Assembly: GCA_017519975.1 (NCBI GenBank)
Contig: JAFWRM010000001.1
Coordinates: 90,239-154,238, forward strand
From: Oscillospiraceae bacterium
Lineage (GTDB): Bacteria > Bacillota > Clostridia > Oscillospirales > Oscillospiraceae
Direction: 5' to 3'
Length of the DNA: 64,000 nt
The notes under the pieces are model-generated. The model worked only from the letters and a program-made list of their open reading frames with translations, was not told where the DNA came from and made no database searches. This document shows positions 19,466-28,400 of this stretch, piece by piece; positions within the stretch are counted from its first letter, which is position 1; each line of letters begins with the position of its first letter. Position numbers and translations under genes: made by a program.

Positions 19466-20365
19466 TCAATGGATGTCTTCCGCCCGGGTCTCCTCGATGG
19501 AGGCCACGGAATCATCCTCCCAGTTCCATTCGCGTCCGCCCTTGAAGACGCTGGCGTTCATGTCGTTGGACAGCATCACCAGGCTGGCGTCCGGCGTGCG
19601 CTTGCACATCTCATAGAAAAACTCGGCGTCCGTTGCCGTATTGTCCACGCACCACTCGGTATCCTCCAGATACTTGCGCATGAAGTCCAGGCAGGTATAG
19701 TCGAACGGGGTGTTGGGTTTGGCGTGGCCGGGGATGATCACCAGCGGATCCAGCGCCTGGATGAAATCGATGTCCTCCATCCACAGGGCACGCTCCGCCT
19801 TGCTCACCTCGCAGGTGAAGGGGTGCGCCTCATTGAAAATGATGTCGCTGCCGTAGGCTACGCGGATGGAAGGCACCCAGACCAGCGTGTTGTAGCGCAG
19901 ATCGCCCATGCGGTTGAAGAAGATCTTGACCTCCTGGCCGTCCACCAGGATCGTGTCCCCCTCGATGGGCTGATATTCCACCGTCTTGTAGCACATTCTC
20001 GTCTTGCCGATAACGTCCTCCCAATGCTCCAGCTTGTCGCAGAACTGGGTGTTGATGGTATGGCACACGTCCGCCGGCGCAATGCACTTCACGCCGGGGA
20101 ACTGCTCGGCAATGTACGCCGTGCCCCAGTAATGATCGGGATGGGCGTGGGTCACGTAGATATGCGTCAGTTCCCGCTTCAGGTCCATGATCTCCGCGGC
20201 CACGCGCAGGGCGTTCGGCCTCGTCCACTGGGTATCGACTACGATGGCCTCAGTCTCGCCGTAGATGATGACGGAAGCCACGTTGAAGCCGGACTCCTCC
20301 GCGATGCACACCCGGACCTTCAGCTGGCCCCGCTCAAAAGAAAAATCCCGGATCTCCATTGACAT
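19466..20365 (-). CDS. Metallo-beta-lactamase-fold hydrolase, 299 aa
   Basis: Metal-binding motif THAHPDHYWG (about 77-86), further ligands in the YGSDIIFNEAHPF region and in IIPGHAKPN. The fold is that of dinuclear-zinc hydrolases; an active site of this kind serves lactonases, thioesterases or phosphodiesterases, and the substrate cannot be told. ATG at 20365 lies eight bases after AAGGAG; a GTG at 20374 is possible. First gene of the operon that runs to 15725, with a promoter at 20413-20441. Confidence 0.85.
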   Translation of the reverse strand: MSMEIRDFSFERGQLKVRVCIAEESGFNVASVIIYGETEAIVVDTQWTRPNALRVAAEIMDLKRELTHIYVTHAHPDHYWGTAYIAEQFPGVKCIAPADVCHTINTQFCDKLEHWEDVIGKTRMCYKTVEYQPIEGDTILVDGQEVKIFFNRMGDLRYNTLVWVPSIRVAYGSDIIFNEAHPFTCEVSKAERALWMEDIDFIQALDPLVIIPGHAKPNTPFDYTCLDFMRKYLEDTEWCVDNTATDAEFFYEMCKRTPDASLVMLSNDMNASVFKGGREWNWEDDSVASIEETRAEDIH

Positions 20366-20412
20366 ATTTGACACTCCTTCTTGTATGGTTTATGTTTAAA
20401 TCAGATACGCCT

Positions 20413-20441
20413 ATTATAACAGCCTGCCCCTGTCCCTGCAA
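20413..20441 (-). promoter_or_regulatory. Promoter of the MBL-SGNH-NAT-DUF169-URO-D operon
   Basis: Minus strand: TTGCAG (20436-20441), 17 bases, TATAAT (20413-20418). Perfect -10 and spacing, weak -35. It lies about 48 bases upstream of the MBL gene start. Confidence 0.65.
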
Positions 20442-20485
20442 TCGCTGTTTTGCGGGAGCGTGGGACCCGAAACGGAGGAACAGCC

Positions 20486-20755
20486 ATGGAATTCACCTAT
20501 GAAAAGAGCCGTATTTTTCTGAAAGGCACCGACGGAGCCGCGATCGCCGAGATCACCTTTCCCATCGCGGACGGCGTTGCGACCATCGACCACACCTTTG
20601 TCGACTCCAGTCTCCGCGGCCAGGGTATGGCCGGAAAACTGGTGACCGCCGCGGTCAACGCCATCCGGGCCTGCGGGCTGCATGTCCGTCCGACCTGCAG
20701 CTACGCCGCAAAGTGGTTTGCCGACCACCCCGATCAGCAGGATCTGCTCGTCTGA
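20486..20755 (+). CDS. YjdJ-type GNAT N-acetyltransferase, 89 aa
   Basis: Small GNAT fold (N-acetyltransferase of the Gcn5-like short type): acetyl-CoA binding motif SLRGQGMAGKLV (about 51-62) and the C-terminal CSYAAKWFADHPD typical of the family. Length is normal. ATG at 20486 follows CGGAGGAACAGCC. A lone gene, ended by a strong terminator at 20767-20804. Confidence 0.85.
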   Translation: MEFTYEKSRIFLKGTDGAAIAEITFPIADGVATIDHTFVDSSLRGQGMAGKLVTAAVNAIRACGLHVRPTCSYAAKWFADHPDQQDLLV

Positions 20756-20766
20756 ACCACCACAGG

Positions 20767-20804
20767 AAAACAGAAGCCCCCGCCGCGGCGGGGGCTTCTG
20801 TTTT
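20767..20804. terminator. Bidirectional terminator
   Basis: An 18-bp perfect stem (20767-20784 and 20787-20804) with A-run and T-run flanks serves the GNAT gene on the plus strand and the rubredoxin-flavin reductase gene on the minus strand. Confidence 0.9.
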
Positions 20805-20816
20805 ATCATGCTTCTC

Positions 20817-21431
20817 TTACTCCAATGGGCTGAAATCCGAAGCGGGATGCTTGCAGATGGGGCAGATGAAATCGGGCGGGAGCTCGTCGCCCTCATAGAT
20901 GTATCCGCAGATGTTGCAGATGAATCCCTTTTTCTTCTGCTCTTCCTTCTTCGGTTTCGGTTTGGTATTGGCGTGATAGTAGGCATAGGTGATGGGAGCT
21001 CCGCTGCCGGTCTTTCCGGCTTCCGTCACCTCCGCGATGAACAGGGTGTGGCTGCCCAGATCCGTGGTGCCGATCACCTTTCCGGAGATGAAGCCGCAGG
21101 TGTGCACAAAATGATAGCGGCAGCCGTTGGCACTGGTACGGCTCATGGTGCAGTTCTCATACTTGTTCACGTCCCGGCCGCTCTGGAAGCCGAAATGCTG
21201 GAACAGGCCGAAGGGGGCGTCTTCCGCGAGGATGGACACGTTGAATATCCCCGTCTTCACGATCACGTCGTGCGTATAGTTGGCCTTGTTGACGGCGATG
21301 GTGATGATCTGAGGATCGGAGGCCGCCTGACACACCGTGTTGATGATGCATCCGGTATCCTTCTCTCCGTCGTTCGCGGACAGGATGAACAGTCCGTAGG
21401 TGAGGTCTCTGTATACGCTGGTATCGATCAT
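20817..21431 (-). CDS. Flavin reductase-rubredoxin fusion (high-molecular-weight rubredoxin type), 204 aa
   Basis: Residues 1-160 form a flavin reductase-like FMN-binding domain (TYGLFILSANDGEKDTG, then TCGFISGKVIG); residues 168-204 are a rubredoxin with FICNICGYIYEGD and CPICKHPASDF, four cysteines for one iron. In acetogens such a protein passes electrons from NAD(P)H to the A-type flavoprotein, which is encoded directly upstream here (21476), so O2 or NO detoxification is the likely job. ATG at 21431 follows AAAGGAGAAGTACC. The large open frame extending to 21956 is an artefact of high G+C. Confidence 0.9.
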   Translation of the reverse strand: MIDTSVYRDLTYGLFILSANDGEKDTGCIINTVCQAASDPQIITIAVNKANYTHDVIVKTGIFNVSILAEDAPFGLFQHFGFQSGRDVNKYENCTMSRTSANGCRYHFVHTCGFISGKVIGTTDLGSHTLFIAEVTEAGKTGSGAPITYAYYHANTKPKPKKEEQKKKGFICNICGYIYEGDELPPDFICPICKHPASDFSPLE

Positions 21432-21475
21432 TGGTACTTCTCCTTTCTCACGGGACAGGTTTTCTATCCCTGTTG

Positions 21476-22690
21476 TCATTCCTTCTCCGCCGTATGAGAC
21501 GCGCCGGCAAGCGCGTCTGCCAGCGCTTCCACCTGCGGCAGCTGCTCCTCCGTCAGCGCGGATTTCATCGTTACGACGGGTGCCAGGACCGTCATGTTCT
21601 TCATTCCCTCCAGAATGCCGGTCATCAGCTTTGCCGCCATGGGGCCCCAGCTTCCGTTCTCCATCAGGCCGACGGTCCGGTTCTGCAGATTGTGTTCCGT
21701 CAGTGCCTCCAGCAGTTCCTTCATAGGTGTATAGATGCCGGCGTTGTAGGTGGCGGCGGCAAACACCAGCCGGTTGTACCGGAAGCACTCGCTGAGGATT
21801 ACGCTCTTGTGGGTCACGCTGCAGTCGTACAGCTTTGTTTTCACGCCCCGCCGGCGCAGCGCGGCGGCCAGCACCTCCGCGGCGTTCTCCGTATGGCCGT
21901 AGATGCTGGCGTAGGCGATGAGCACGCCGTCCTCCTCCGGCGTATAGGAGGACCATTTGTCATACTTGTCCAGAATGCAGCCCAGGTCCTTCCGCCAGAC
22001 GAACCCGTGCAGCGGGCAGATCATGGCGATGTCCGCTCCGGCGGCCTTCTTCAGCACCGCCTGCACCTGCGGGCCGTATTTCCCCACGATGTTCGTATAG
22101 TACCAGCGGGCCGCATCCAGATAATCCCTGTCAAAATCCACCTCATCGGCGAACAGGGCCCCATCCTGGGCGCCGAACGTTCCAAATCCGTCGGCGGAAA
22201 ACAGGATGCGGTCGGCGGCGTCGTAGGTCATCATGACCTCCGGCCAGTGGACCATGGGCGCCGCGATGAAGTTCAGGGAGTGTCTCCCCAGCTCCAGCGT
22301 ATCGCCCTCCTTGATGACCTTCGCCTTTTCTGTCAGCTTCGGGCCGAAGAACTGGCCGATGAAGGTCAGCGCCTTGGCGCTGCAGACCACGGTCGCCTCC
22401 GGGTGTCTCGTCAGCACCGCCTCGATCAGCGCCGCGTGGTCCGGCTCCATGTGCTGGACGATCAGGTAATCCAGTCCGCGTCCGCCCAGGGCGTATTCCA
22501 GATTTTCCAGAAACAGTCCGGCGATCGCCTTGTCCGCGGTGTCCATCAACGCCGTCTTTTCATCCAGCAGCAGATAGGAATTATACGCTACGCCGCGCTC
22601 GATGGGGTATACGCCCTCAAACAGGGAGATCCTTCGGTCGTTGCCTCCCAGCCAGATGACGTCTTCCGTTACTTTTTTCGTACAATGCAT
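21476..22690 (-). CDS. fprA: A-type flavoprotein (diiron-FMN O2/NO reductase), 404 aa
   Basis: N-terminal MBL-fold diiron domain with HMEPDHA (about 80-86), then HWPEVMMTYD and LHG ligands (about 150 and 229); C-terminal flavodoxin domain beginning LIAYASIYGHTENAA (about 258). Reduces O2 to water or NO to N2O in strict anaerobes, using electrons from rubredoxin; the rubredoxin donor follows 45 bases downstream. The HerA-like gene lies 33 bases upstream on the same strand and may share the promoter. Confidence 0.93.
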   Translation of the reverse strand: MHCTKKVTEDVIWLGGNDRRISLFEGVYPIERGVAYNSYLLLDEKTALMDTADKAIAGLFLENLEYALGGRGLDYLIVQHMEPDHAALIEAVLTRHPEATVVCSAKALTFIGQFFGPKLTEKAKVIKEGDTLELGRHSLNFIAAPMVHWPEVMMTYDAADRILFSADGFGTFGAQDGALFADEVDFDRDYLDAARWYYTNIVGKYGPQVQAVLKKAAGADIAMICPLHGFVWRKDLGCILDKYDKWSSYTPEEDGVLIAYASIYGHTENAAEVLAAALRRRGVKTKLYDCSVTHKSVILSECFRYNRLVFAAATYNAGIYTPMKELLEALTEHNLQNRTVGLMENGSWGPMAAKLMTGILEGMKNMTVLAPVVTMKSALTEEQLPQVEALADALAGASHTAEKE

Positions 22691-22723
22691 GCTCGGTCTC
22701 TCTTTCCGCCGGCTCTGCCGGCC

Positions 22724-24310
22724 TTAATACTTTTTCGTGCCGAACAGGCCGCGGATGACGGCGGCCGATCCGGAGCGCATGACGGAGCTCAGCGCGTTGC
22801 TGGCCGCCCGTTTCACAATGGTCCCGGTGCTGGTGATCTTTCCGCCGGTCAGCGAGTTGACGATGTTCCTTCCCACGGCGCTGGCTACGGTGGAGGCTGC
22901 GGCGCTGGCTGCCCGCTCCCCGACCTTCTTCCTTTTCTCCGCCTCCCGAAGGGCGGCCTTTTCTTCCTTCCGTCGGATCTTCTCCTGCTTTTCCGCCTCC
23001 GCTGCCGCCAGAGCTTCCCGCTCCAGCTGCTTCTCAGCCTCCGTCAGGATCTCATAGGCGGAGCGGCGATCCACGTTTCCGTCGTATTTCAGACTCATCT
23101 CATCGGTGTTGATCACCCGGCGCACCGCGCCGCTGTCCGCCTCCCCCAAGCGGCTCTGGGGCGGCAGGATCCTGGCCCGCTGTACCACGGAAGGCACGCC
23201 GTCCTTGTCCAGAAAGCTGACCAGCGCCTCGCCGACTCCCAGTTCCTGGATGACGGCCTCCGTACGAAACGCCGGATTGGCACGGAAGGAGTCCGCCACC
23301 GCCCGTATCGCCTTCTGCTCGGCGGGCGTATAGGCGCGCAGCGCGTGCTGCACCTTGTTGGACAGCTGTGCCAGAACCTCATTCGGAATATCCGACGGGC
23401 TCTGGGTGACAAAATAGACGCCTACGCCTTTGGATCGTATCAGCTTTACGATCTGGATGATCTTCTGCAGCAGCGCCTTGTTGATGTCCTCGAACAGCAG
23501 ATGCGCCTCGTCGAAGAAGAAGACCATCCTCGGCTTTTCCGGATCTCCCACCTCCGGCAGACGTTCGAACAGTTCGGAAAGCATCCACAGCAGGAAGGTG
23601 GAGTATACCGTGGGGCTTTGGATCAGCCGCTTGGCGCTGAGGATGTTGACGTACCCGCGTCCGTACGCGTCCGTACGGATCCAGTCCACGATGTCCAGCG
23701 CCGGCTCCCCGAAAAACCGCTCTCCGCCTTCGGTCTCGAAGGCCAGCAGCGCCCGTTGGATGGCGCCGATGCTGGCGGAGGATACCGTTCCGTATGTGAC
23801 GGTGTACTCCGCGCGGTTCCGGCCCACGTAGGTCAGCATGCTGCGCAGATCCTTCAGATCCAGCAGCAGCAGGCCCTGGTCGTCCGCGACGCGGAACACC
23901 AGATTCAGCACGCCGCTCTGGACCTCCGTCAGTCCGAGCAGCCGGCTGAGCAGCAGCGGCCCCATGTCGCTGACGGTGATCCGGACGGGGATCCCTTCCT
24001 CCCCGAACAGATCCCAGAACCGGGTGGGATAGGAGCGGAACGCGAAATCCTCCATGCCGAAGCGGGCAATGCGTTCACGCATGTTCTCCGTATCGACGCC
24101 CGGCTGACACATGCCGGACAGATCGCCCTTCACGTCGGAAAAGAATACGGGAACGCCCATATCGGAAAACGCTTCCGCCATCACCTTCAGTGTGACGGTC
24201 TTTCCGGTGCCGGTGGCCCCGGCGATCAGTCCGTGGCGGTTGGCCAGAGACGGCTCCAGGAATATCCTGTCCTCCGCTTTGGCGATCCACAGCTTCCGAT
24301 CCTGTACCAT
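22724..24310 (-). CDS. HerA-like (DUF853/YjgR-type) P-loop NTPase, 528 aa
   Basis: Walker A GATGTGKT (about 31), SDVKGDLSGM, Walker B MVFFFDEAHLLFED (about 275), arginine-rich motor core, then a charged helical tail of Glu/Lys/Ala repeats (about 445-485) and a Gly/Ser C-terminus. Family members are cytoplasmic and of unclear role. Of the possible starts, ATG at 24310 is six bases after GGAGGGG; the upstream in-frame ATGs overlap the ribosome site. A promoter is at 24343-24371. Confidence 0.88.
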   Translation of the reverse strand: MVQDRKLWIAKAEDRIFLEPSLANRHGLIAGATGTGKTVTLKVMAEAFSDMGVPVFFSDVKGDLSGMCQPGVDTENMRERIARFGMEDFAFRSYPTRFWDLFGEEGIPVRITVSDMGPLLLSRLLGLTEVQSGVLNLVFRVADDQGLLLLDLKDLRSMLTYVGRNRAEYTVTYGTVSSASIGAIQRALLAFETEGGERFFGEPALDIVDWIRTDAYGRGYVNILSAKRLIQSPTVYSTFLLWMLSELFERLPEVGDPEKPRMVFFFDEAHLLFEDINKALLQKIIQIVKLIRSKGVGVYFVTQSPSDIPNEVLAQLSNKVQHALRAYTPAEQKAIRAVADSFRANPAFRTEAVIQELGVGEALVSFLDKDGVPSVVQRARILPPQSRLGEADSGAVRRVINTDEMSLKYDGNVDRRSAYEILTEAEKQLEREALAAAEAEKQEKIRRKEEKAALREAEKRKKVGERAASAAASTVASAVGRNIVNSLTGGKITSTGTIVKRAASNALSSVMRSGSAAVIRGLFGTKKY

Positions 24311-24342
24311 GCGCATCCCCTCCCGTTTCATTCTCTGTTCTT

Positions 24343-24371
24343 ATCATACACGAATCCGTGCCGGCTCACAA
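24343..24371 (-). promoter_or_regulatory. Promoter of the HerA-like/fprA/rubredoxin genes
   Basis: Minus strand: TTGTGA (24366-24371), 17 bases, TATGAT (24343-24348, 5/6). It is 33 bases upstream of the HerA-like start. Confidence 0.6.
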
Positions 24372-24410
24372 GAGCCGATCTCATCCTTCCGGGCTGTACG
24401 GATACGGAAG

Positions 24411-24455
24411 AAAAACGGCGGGACGGATGGCCGCAGCCAGTCCGTTCCGCCGTTT
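24411..24455 (-). terminator. Terminator of the NifX-SlyD fusion gene
   Basis: Stem of 15 bases (24413-24427 with 24441-24455, one mismatch or wobble), followed on the minus strand by TTTTTCTT. It lies just after the stop codon at 24481. Confidence 0.8.
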
Positions 24456-24480
24456 CGGCTTCGCATCCGCAGTCGGGACG

Positions 24481-25335
24481 TCAGGCCTCCTGTACGTCCG
24501 TCAGCTCGATCGTGAAATTCAGTTCCTTGCCCGCCATCTCGTGGTTCGTATCGAAGGTCACGGTCTTGCCGTCCGTTGCGACGACCCGGGCAGGGACCTG
24601 GTCTCCGTACATGCTCTGCAGATACACCATCGTGCCGACGGTGAGATCTTCAGAACCGGGAAGCTGCGCGGTCTCGACCGTGAACACCGCCTGCGGGTCG
24701 GATTCTCCGTAGGCCTCCTCCGGCATCAGATGGACCTGACGTGTCTCCCCCACGTCCATCACCGCCACGGCGGCGTCAAAGCCCGGAATCATCATGCCCA
24801 TGCCGCAGATGAACTCCAGCGGCTCTCCACGGTCATAGGAAGAGTCGAACTGGGTCCCGTCGTTGAAAGTTCCACGGTAGTGGACGCGGCACTTTTTCCC
24901 CACGTTCTTGCCTTCGATCATCGGACCGTGATGGCATCCGTGGCATCCGCCGCACCCGTGGTCTCCGCAGTCGTGGTCCCCGCAGGAATGGCCTTCGCCA
25001 TGGTCGTGATGGTCGCAGTTCACGCCGCTGTTCTCCAGCTGTCCCAGAAGCCACGCCGCCACAGCCTCGTCTGCATCCCCGGAAGCGCCGGCGCAGAGCA
25101 CGATGCCCGCCTCCGACAGCGCCGATGCGGCTCCCTGGCCAATGCCGCCGCAGATCAGCACGTCCACACCCTTCCCTGCGAGATAGTCCGCCAGAGCCTC
25201 ATGACCGGAGCCGTCGGCGCCGACGATCTCCGTGGAGATCACTTTCCCGTCCTCGACGTTGTAGAGTTTGAACTGCTCCGTATGTCCGAAATGCTGAAAG
25301 ACCTCTCCGTAATCATAAGTCACCGCTATTTTCAT
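24481..25335 (-). CDS. NifX/NafY-like domain fused to SlyD-type FKBP prolyl isomerase, 284 aa
   Basis: Residues 1-105 match the dinitrogenase FeMo-cofactor family (MKIAVTYD start, FQHFGHTEQF, CGGIGQGA). Residues 108-140 are a His/Cys-rich linker (HHDHGEGHSCGDHDCGDHG and further) suited to nickel, zinc or iron binding. Residues 145-284 are a SlyD-like FKBP with its inserted chaperone flap (VHYRGTFNDGTQFDSSYDRGEP, PEEAYGESDP, NHEMAGKELNF). SlyD normally carries a His-rich tail after the FKBP domain; here the metal-binding part is a central hinge. No nitrogenase or hydrogenase gene is nearby. A role in metal or Fe-S cluster delivery is inferred. Confidence 0.85.
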   Translation of the reverse strand: MKIAVTYDYGEVFQHFGHTEQFKLYNVEDGKVISTEIVGADGSGHEALADYLAGKGVDVLICGGIGQGAASALSEAGIVLCAGASGDADEAVAAWLLGQLENSGVNCDHHDHGEGHSCGDHDCGDHGCGGCHGCHHGPMIEGKNVGKKCRVHYRGTFNDGTQFDSSYDRGEPLEFICGMGMMIPGFDAAVAVMDVGETRQVHLMPEEAYGESDPQAVFTVETAQLPGSEDLTVGTMVYLQSMYGDQVPARVVATDGKTVTFDTNHEMAGKELNFTIELTDVQEA

Positions 25336-25476
25336 TTCATAAATCCTCCCGATGTTTCCTCCGGCAGGACCGCAATCCCGCCTGTCGCAGTACGTTCAGT
25401 ATACCACAGCGGTCAAGAGCGGCTTTCTTTTCGGGTTTTCCCGTAACGCGGCGGGCCCATTTCATCGTCCGGGGGC

Positions 25477-25505
25477 TTGCGCAGACTCCCGTCGTGCCCT
25501 ACAAT
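25477..25505 (+). promoter_or_regulatory. Promoter of the URO-D-like gene at 25547
   Basis: TTGCGC (25477-25482), 17 bases, TACAAT (25500-25505, 5/6), 41 bases upstream of the start codon. The -35 is weak. Confidence 0.55.
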
Positions 25506-25546
25506 GAAAGTATCAAAGAAACAGATACAGAGAGGAGCTGTCCTGA

Positions 25547-26563
25547 ATGACCGAACGCGAAAACCTTCTGAAGGTATACCGGGGCGAGATCCCCGAATGG
25601 CTGCCCCGCTATTCCCTGGCACCAGCCATGCCCGGTTCCGGCCGGTTTCCCGCCAGCGCTCCCGTCGGGCCGTCAGTTCTTGGGCACAGACGTGTGAACG
25701 GCAGGGACGTTGACATCTGGGGAGTAGAGTACACCCCCACCGAGAGCACCGGCGGCATGGCGCTGCCGACCCCTGGCAAATTCATCCTGACGGACATCAC
25801 AAAATGGCGTGATGTGATCAAGGCCCCCGATCTGTCCGGCGTGGACTGGGAGCGCATGGCCGCGGAGGATCTGAAGTATGTGAACCGTGAGGAGAGCGTC
25901 GTGGAGCTGATGACCCACGTCGGCTATTTCCAGCATCTGATGGAGTTCATGGGCTTTTCCGAAGGCCTGACCGCGATGTATGAGGAGCCGGAAGAAGTCA
26001 TCGCCCTGTTCGAGTATCTGGCGGATTTCTACGACGACTGCTACCGGAAGGCCGCTGAGTATTACAAGCCGGACGTTCTCTCCATCGTGGACGACACCGC
26101 CACGGCCAACAATCCCTTCTTCTCTCTGGACATGTACCGCGAACTGGTCAAGCCCTACCACGCACGGCTCGGAAAAATCGGTCTGGATCACGGTTGCTTC
26201 ATCAACATGCATAACTGCGGCCGCTGTGAAGATTTCATCGAGGACTGGTTCGATTTCGGCGTTTCCATCTGGAACCCCGCCCAGGTCATGAACGATCTGA
26301 CCGGCATCAAGAAAAAGTACGCCGGAAAGCTCACCCTGGTGGGCTGCTGGGACTCCTCCGGCCCCCCCGCCTGGCCCGGCGCCACGGAGGAGCTGGTACG
26401 CAGTGAAGTGAGAAAGTGCATCGACACCTTCGCCCCTAACGGCAACTTCGTGTTCTGGGGCAGCATCTATGGGCCGGAGAATGACCCGGACCGTCTGAAC
26501 AAGACCCGCTGGCTGGCCGAGGAATATGAGAGCTACGGCCGCAGCTGGTACAAAAATCACTGA
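25547..26563 (+). CDS. URO-D/MtaA-family methyltransferase-like protein, 338 aa
   Basis: TIM-barrel of the uroporphyrinogen decarboxylase superfamily, of a different branch from the proteins at 15725 and 39165: SIVDDTATANNPFFSLDMYRELVKPYH-type segment (about 185) and INMHNCGRCEDFIEDWF (about 224) with a His-x-Cys pair followed by a second Cys, a plausible zinc site as in corrinoid methyltransferases. The N-terminus (EIPEWLPRYSLAP) is like those of O-demethylation-related family members. ATG at 25547 follows GAGAGGAG. Single-gene unit with its own promoter and terminator. Substrate unknown. Confidence 0.75.
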   Translation: MTERENLLKVYRGEIPEWLPRYSLAPAMPGSGRFPASAPVGPSVLGHRRVNGRDVDIWGVEYTPTESTGGMALPTPGKFILTDITKWRDVIKAPDLSGVDWERMAAEDLKYVNREESVVELMTHVGYFQHLMEFMGFSEGLTAMYEEPEEVIALFEYLADFYDDCYRKAAEYYKPDVLSIVDDTATANNPFFSLDMYRELVKPYHARLGKIGLDHGCFINMHNCGRCEDFIEDWFDFGVSIWNPAQVMNDLTGIKKKYAGKLTLVGCWDSSGPPAWPGATEELVRSEVRKCIDTFAPNGNFVFWGSIYGPENDPDRLNKTRWLAEEYESYGRSWYKNH

Positions 26564-26575
26564 CAGGAAGGTATC

Positions 26576-26613
26576 AAAAAAAGCCCCCGCGTCGCAAGGA
26601 CGCGGGGCTTTTT
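26576..26613. terminator. Terminator between URO-D-like gene and cstA
   Basis: Stem AAAGCCCCCGCGTC with GACGCGGGGCTTT and a five-base loop (one bulged base), flanked by A-run and T-run; usable from both sides of this convergent pair. Confidence 0.88.
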
Positions 26614-26642
26614 CATGAGTGGGGGAATCGAAGCGTTCCGCC

Positions 26643-28364
26643 TCAGGCGGCCTGCTTCTGCTTGGGCTTTGCAATGGTGATGATGCCCTCGATGGCGAGC
26701 ACGATGGCCAGAACGATCAGCAGAATGCCGATGATGGCCTGCACCCAGGGACCCCAGTCGGCGCCGCCGGCGCTGATGAGGCCGAACTGCTTGATAGTGT
26801 TGATGCACAGGGAGGCGATGGTCACAAGGAGCATGAAGAACATGGGGATGACCACCATGGCTCTCTTCTTGCCGATGTTGCCCAGCCAGGCAGCCACGGC
26901 CAGCAGACCCAGCGCGGCCAGCAGCTGGTTGGCGGATCCGAACAGGGCCCAGATCTTGGCATAGCCCTTCAGGCCGAGCAGGATGCCCAGGACGACGGTG
27001 ATGATGGTCGCCACATAGGGATTGGCCAGGAACTTCTTGGCGCCGTGTACGTTCTGGGGCGTTTCACCCTTGGTTCCGTCGATCCAGAATTCCTGGAACA
27101 TGAATCTGGCCAGACGGGTCGCCGTATCCAGCGAAGTCAGGCAGAAGGCGGAATAGGTCAGAACGAGCAGGGTGTTCATGATGTTGAAGCTGCCGGGGAT
27201 AGCAGTTTCGACCATGTGCGCGATGCCGCCGCCGAAAATGGCGGTCGCACCGGTCAGAGCGGCGTCGGGGTTATTCTTGTTCCAGGTGTAGGCAAAGGCC
27301 ACGGCGCACAGCGTCAGGACCGCCAGCACGCACTCCAGCAGCATGCCGCCGTAGGCGATGGGACGGGCGTCCTTTTCCTTATCCAGCTGCTTGGACGTGG
27401 TGCCCGAAGAGACCAGAGAGTGGAAACCGGAGCACGCGCCGCAGGCGATGGTGGTGAACAGCACGGGGAACACGGGGCTTGTGCTGTCGGCCGCCTTGTA
27501 CACCGGCAGGCTGCCCATGGAAGGACGGGCAACGATGACGGCAAAAACGGCCACGATCAGCATCGCATAGAGCAGGAAGGACGACAGATAGTCACGCGGC
27601 TGCAGAAGGATCCACACAGGCGCGATGGACGCGACCGCGATGTATACGCCGACGATCCACATCCAGGCGTTGTAGCTCAGGGAGATGGGATGCCAGTTGA
27701 TGCCGACGATCATGATGACCACGATGGCAACGACGCCGATGATGGTGGAAATGCCCATGGGCAGGTTGCGGCGATATACCAGGAAGCCGAAGATGATGGC
27801 GATCACGATGAACAGGATCGACACCATCGCGACCTGCGCGTTCGTGTTGGCGGCGGCCTCGGCTACCGCCTCACCGGCGGCGTTGGTGTTGCCGAACGTG
27901 CCCGCGACGATGGCGGCAAAGGCGGCAACGACCAGGATCAGGGTCAGATACGCGAACACGATGAACAGGCGCTTTGCGCGGCGGGACATGTTGGCGGAGA
28001 TGATCTCACCGATGGATTTGCCTCCGTGACGTACGGACGCGAACAGCGCGCCGTAGTCGTGAACGCCGCCGACGAAGATGCCGCCGAGGACGATCCAGAT
28101 GCAGCATGCCAGCCAACCGAAGCCCAGGGAAGCCGCGGTAATGGGGCCTGTGATCGGCCCGGCGCCGGCGATGGAGGAAAAATGATGCCCCATCAGAACG
28201 GGGGCCTTGGCAGGTACGTAGTCAATGCCGTCTTCCATGGTATGGGCCGGGGTCTCCTCGGTGTTGTCACCGACGCCCCAGGTCTTTGTCAGCCATTTCC
28301 CGTAGAAGAGATAGCCGAGCACCAAGAGAACAACAGCAATGATCAGCAGAACAAGACCATTCAT
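26643..28364 (-). CDS. cstA: Carbon starvation protein A family transporter, 573 aa
   Basis: Many membrane helices and the CstA landmarks PVLMGHHFSSIAGAGPITGP (about 55-75), GGIFVGGVHDYGALF (about 95), ACGACSGFHSLVSSGTTSKQL (about 305) and TYSAFCLTSLDTATRLARF (about 405). Proton-coupled uptake of peptides or pyruvate. The length is that of the shorter CstA type in Firmicutes. ATG at 28364 follows GAAGGAGTG. It lies 37 bases after the gene at 28401 and is probably co-transcribed with it. Confidence 0.93.
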   Translation of the reverse strand: MNGLVLLIIAVVLLVLGYLFYGKWLTKTWGVGDNTEETPAHTMEDGIDYVPAKAPVLMGHHFSSIAGAGPITGPITAASLGFGWLACCIWIVLGGIFVGGVHDYGALFASVRHGGKSIGEIISANMSRRAKRLFIVFAYLTLILVVAAFAAIVAGTFGNTNAAGEAVAEAAANTNAQVAMVSILFIVIAIIFGFLVYRRNLPMGISTIIGVVAIVVIMIVGINWHPISLSYNAWMWIVGVYIAVASIAPVWILLQPRDYLSSFLLYAMLIVAVFAVIVARPSMGSLPVYKAADSTSPVFPVLFTTIACGACSGFHSLVSSGTTSKQLDKEKDARPIAYGGMLLECVLAVLTLCAVAFAYTWNKNNPDAALTGATAIFGGGIAHMVETAIPGSFNIMNTLLVLTYSAFCLTSLDTATRLARFMFQEFWIDGTKGETPQNVHGAKKFLANPYVATIITVVLGILLGLKGYAKIWALFGSANQLLAALGLLAVAAWLGNIGKKRAMVVIPMFFMLLVTIASLCINTIKQFGLISAGGADWGPWVQAIIGILLIVLAIVLAIEGIITIAKPKQKQAA

Positions 28365-28400
28365 GTTTCTCTACACTCCTTCAGTTTTTCTCTGTTTTCT

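Noticed and set aside
21431..24712. Plus-strand open frame of 1093 codons
   Set aside because: It is antisense to fprA and the HerA-like gene, both with complete motif sets and ribosome sites; long antisense frames are common at this G+C.
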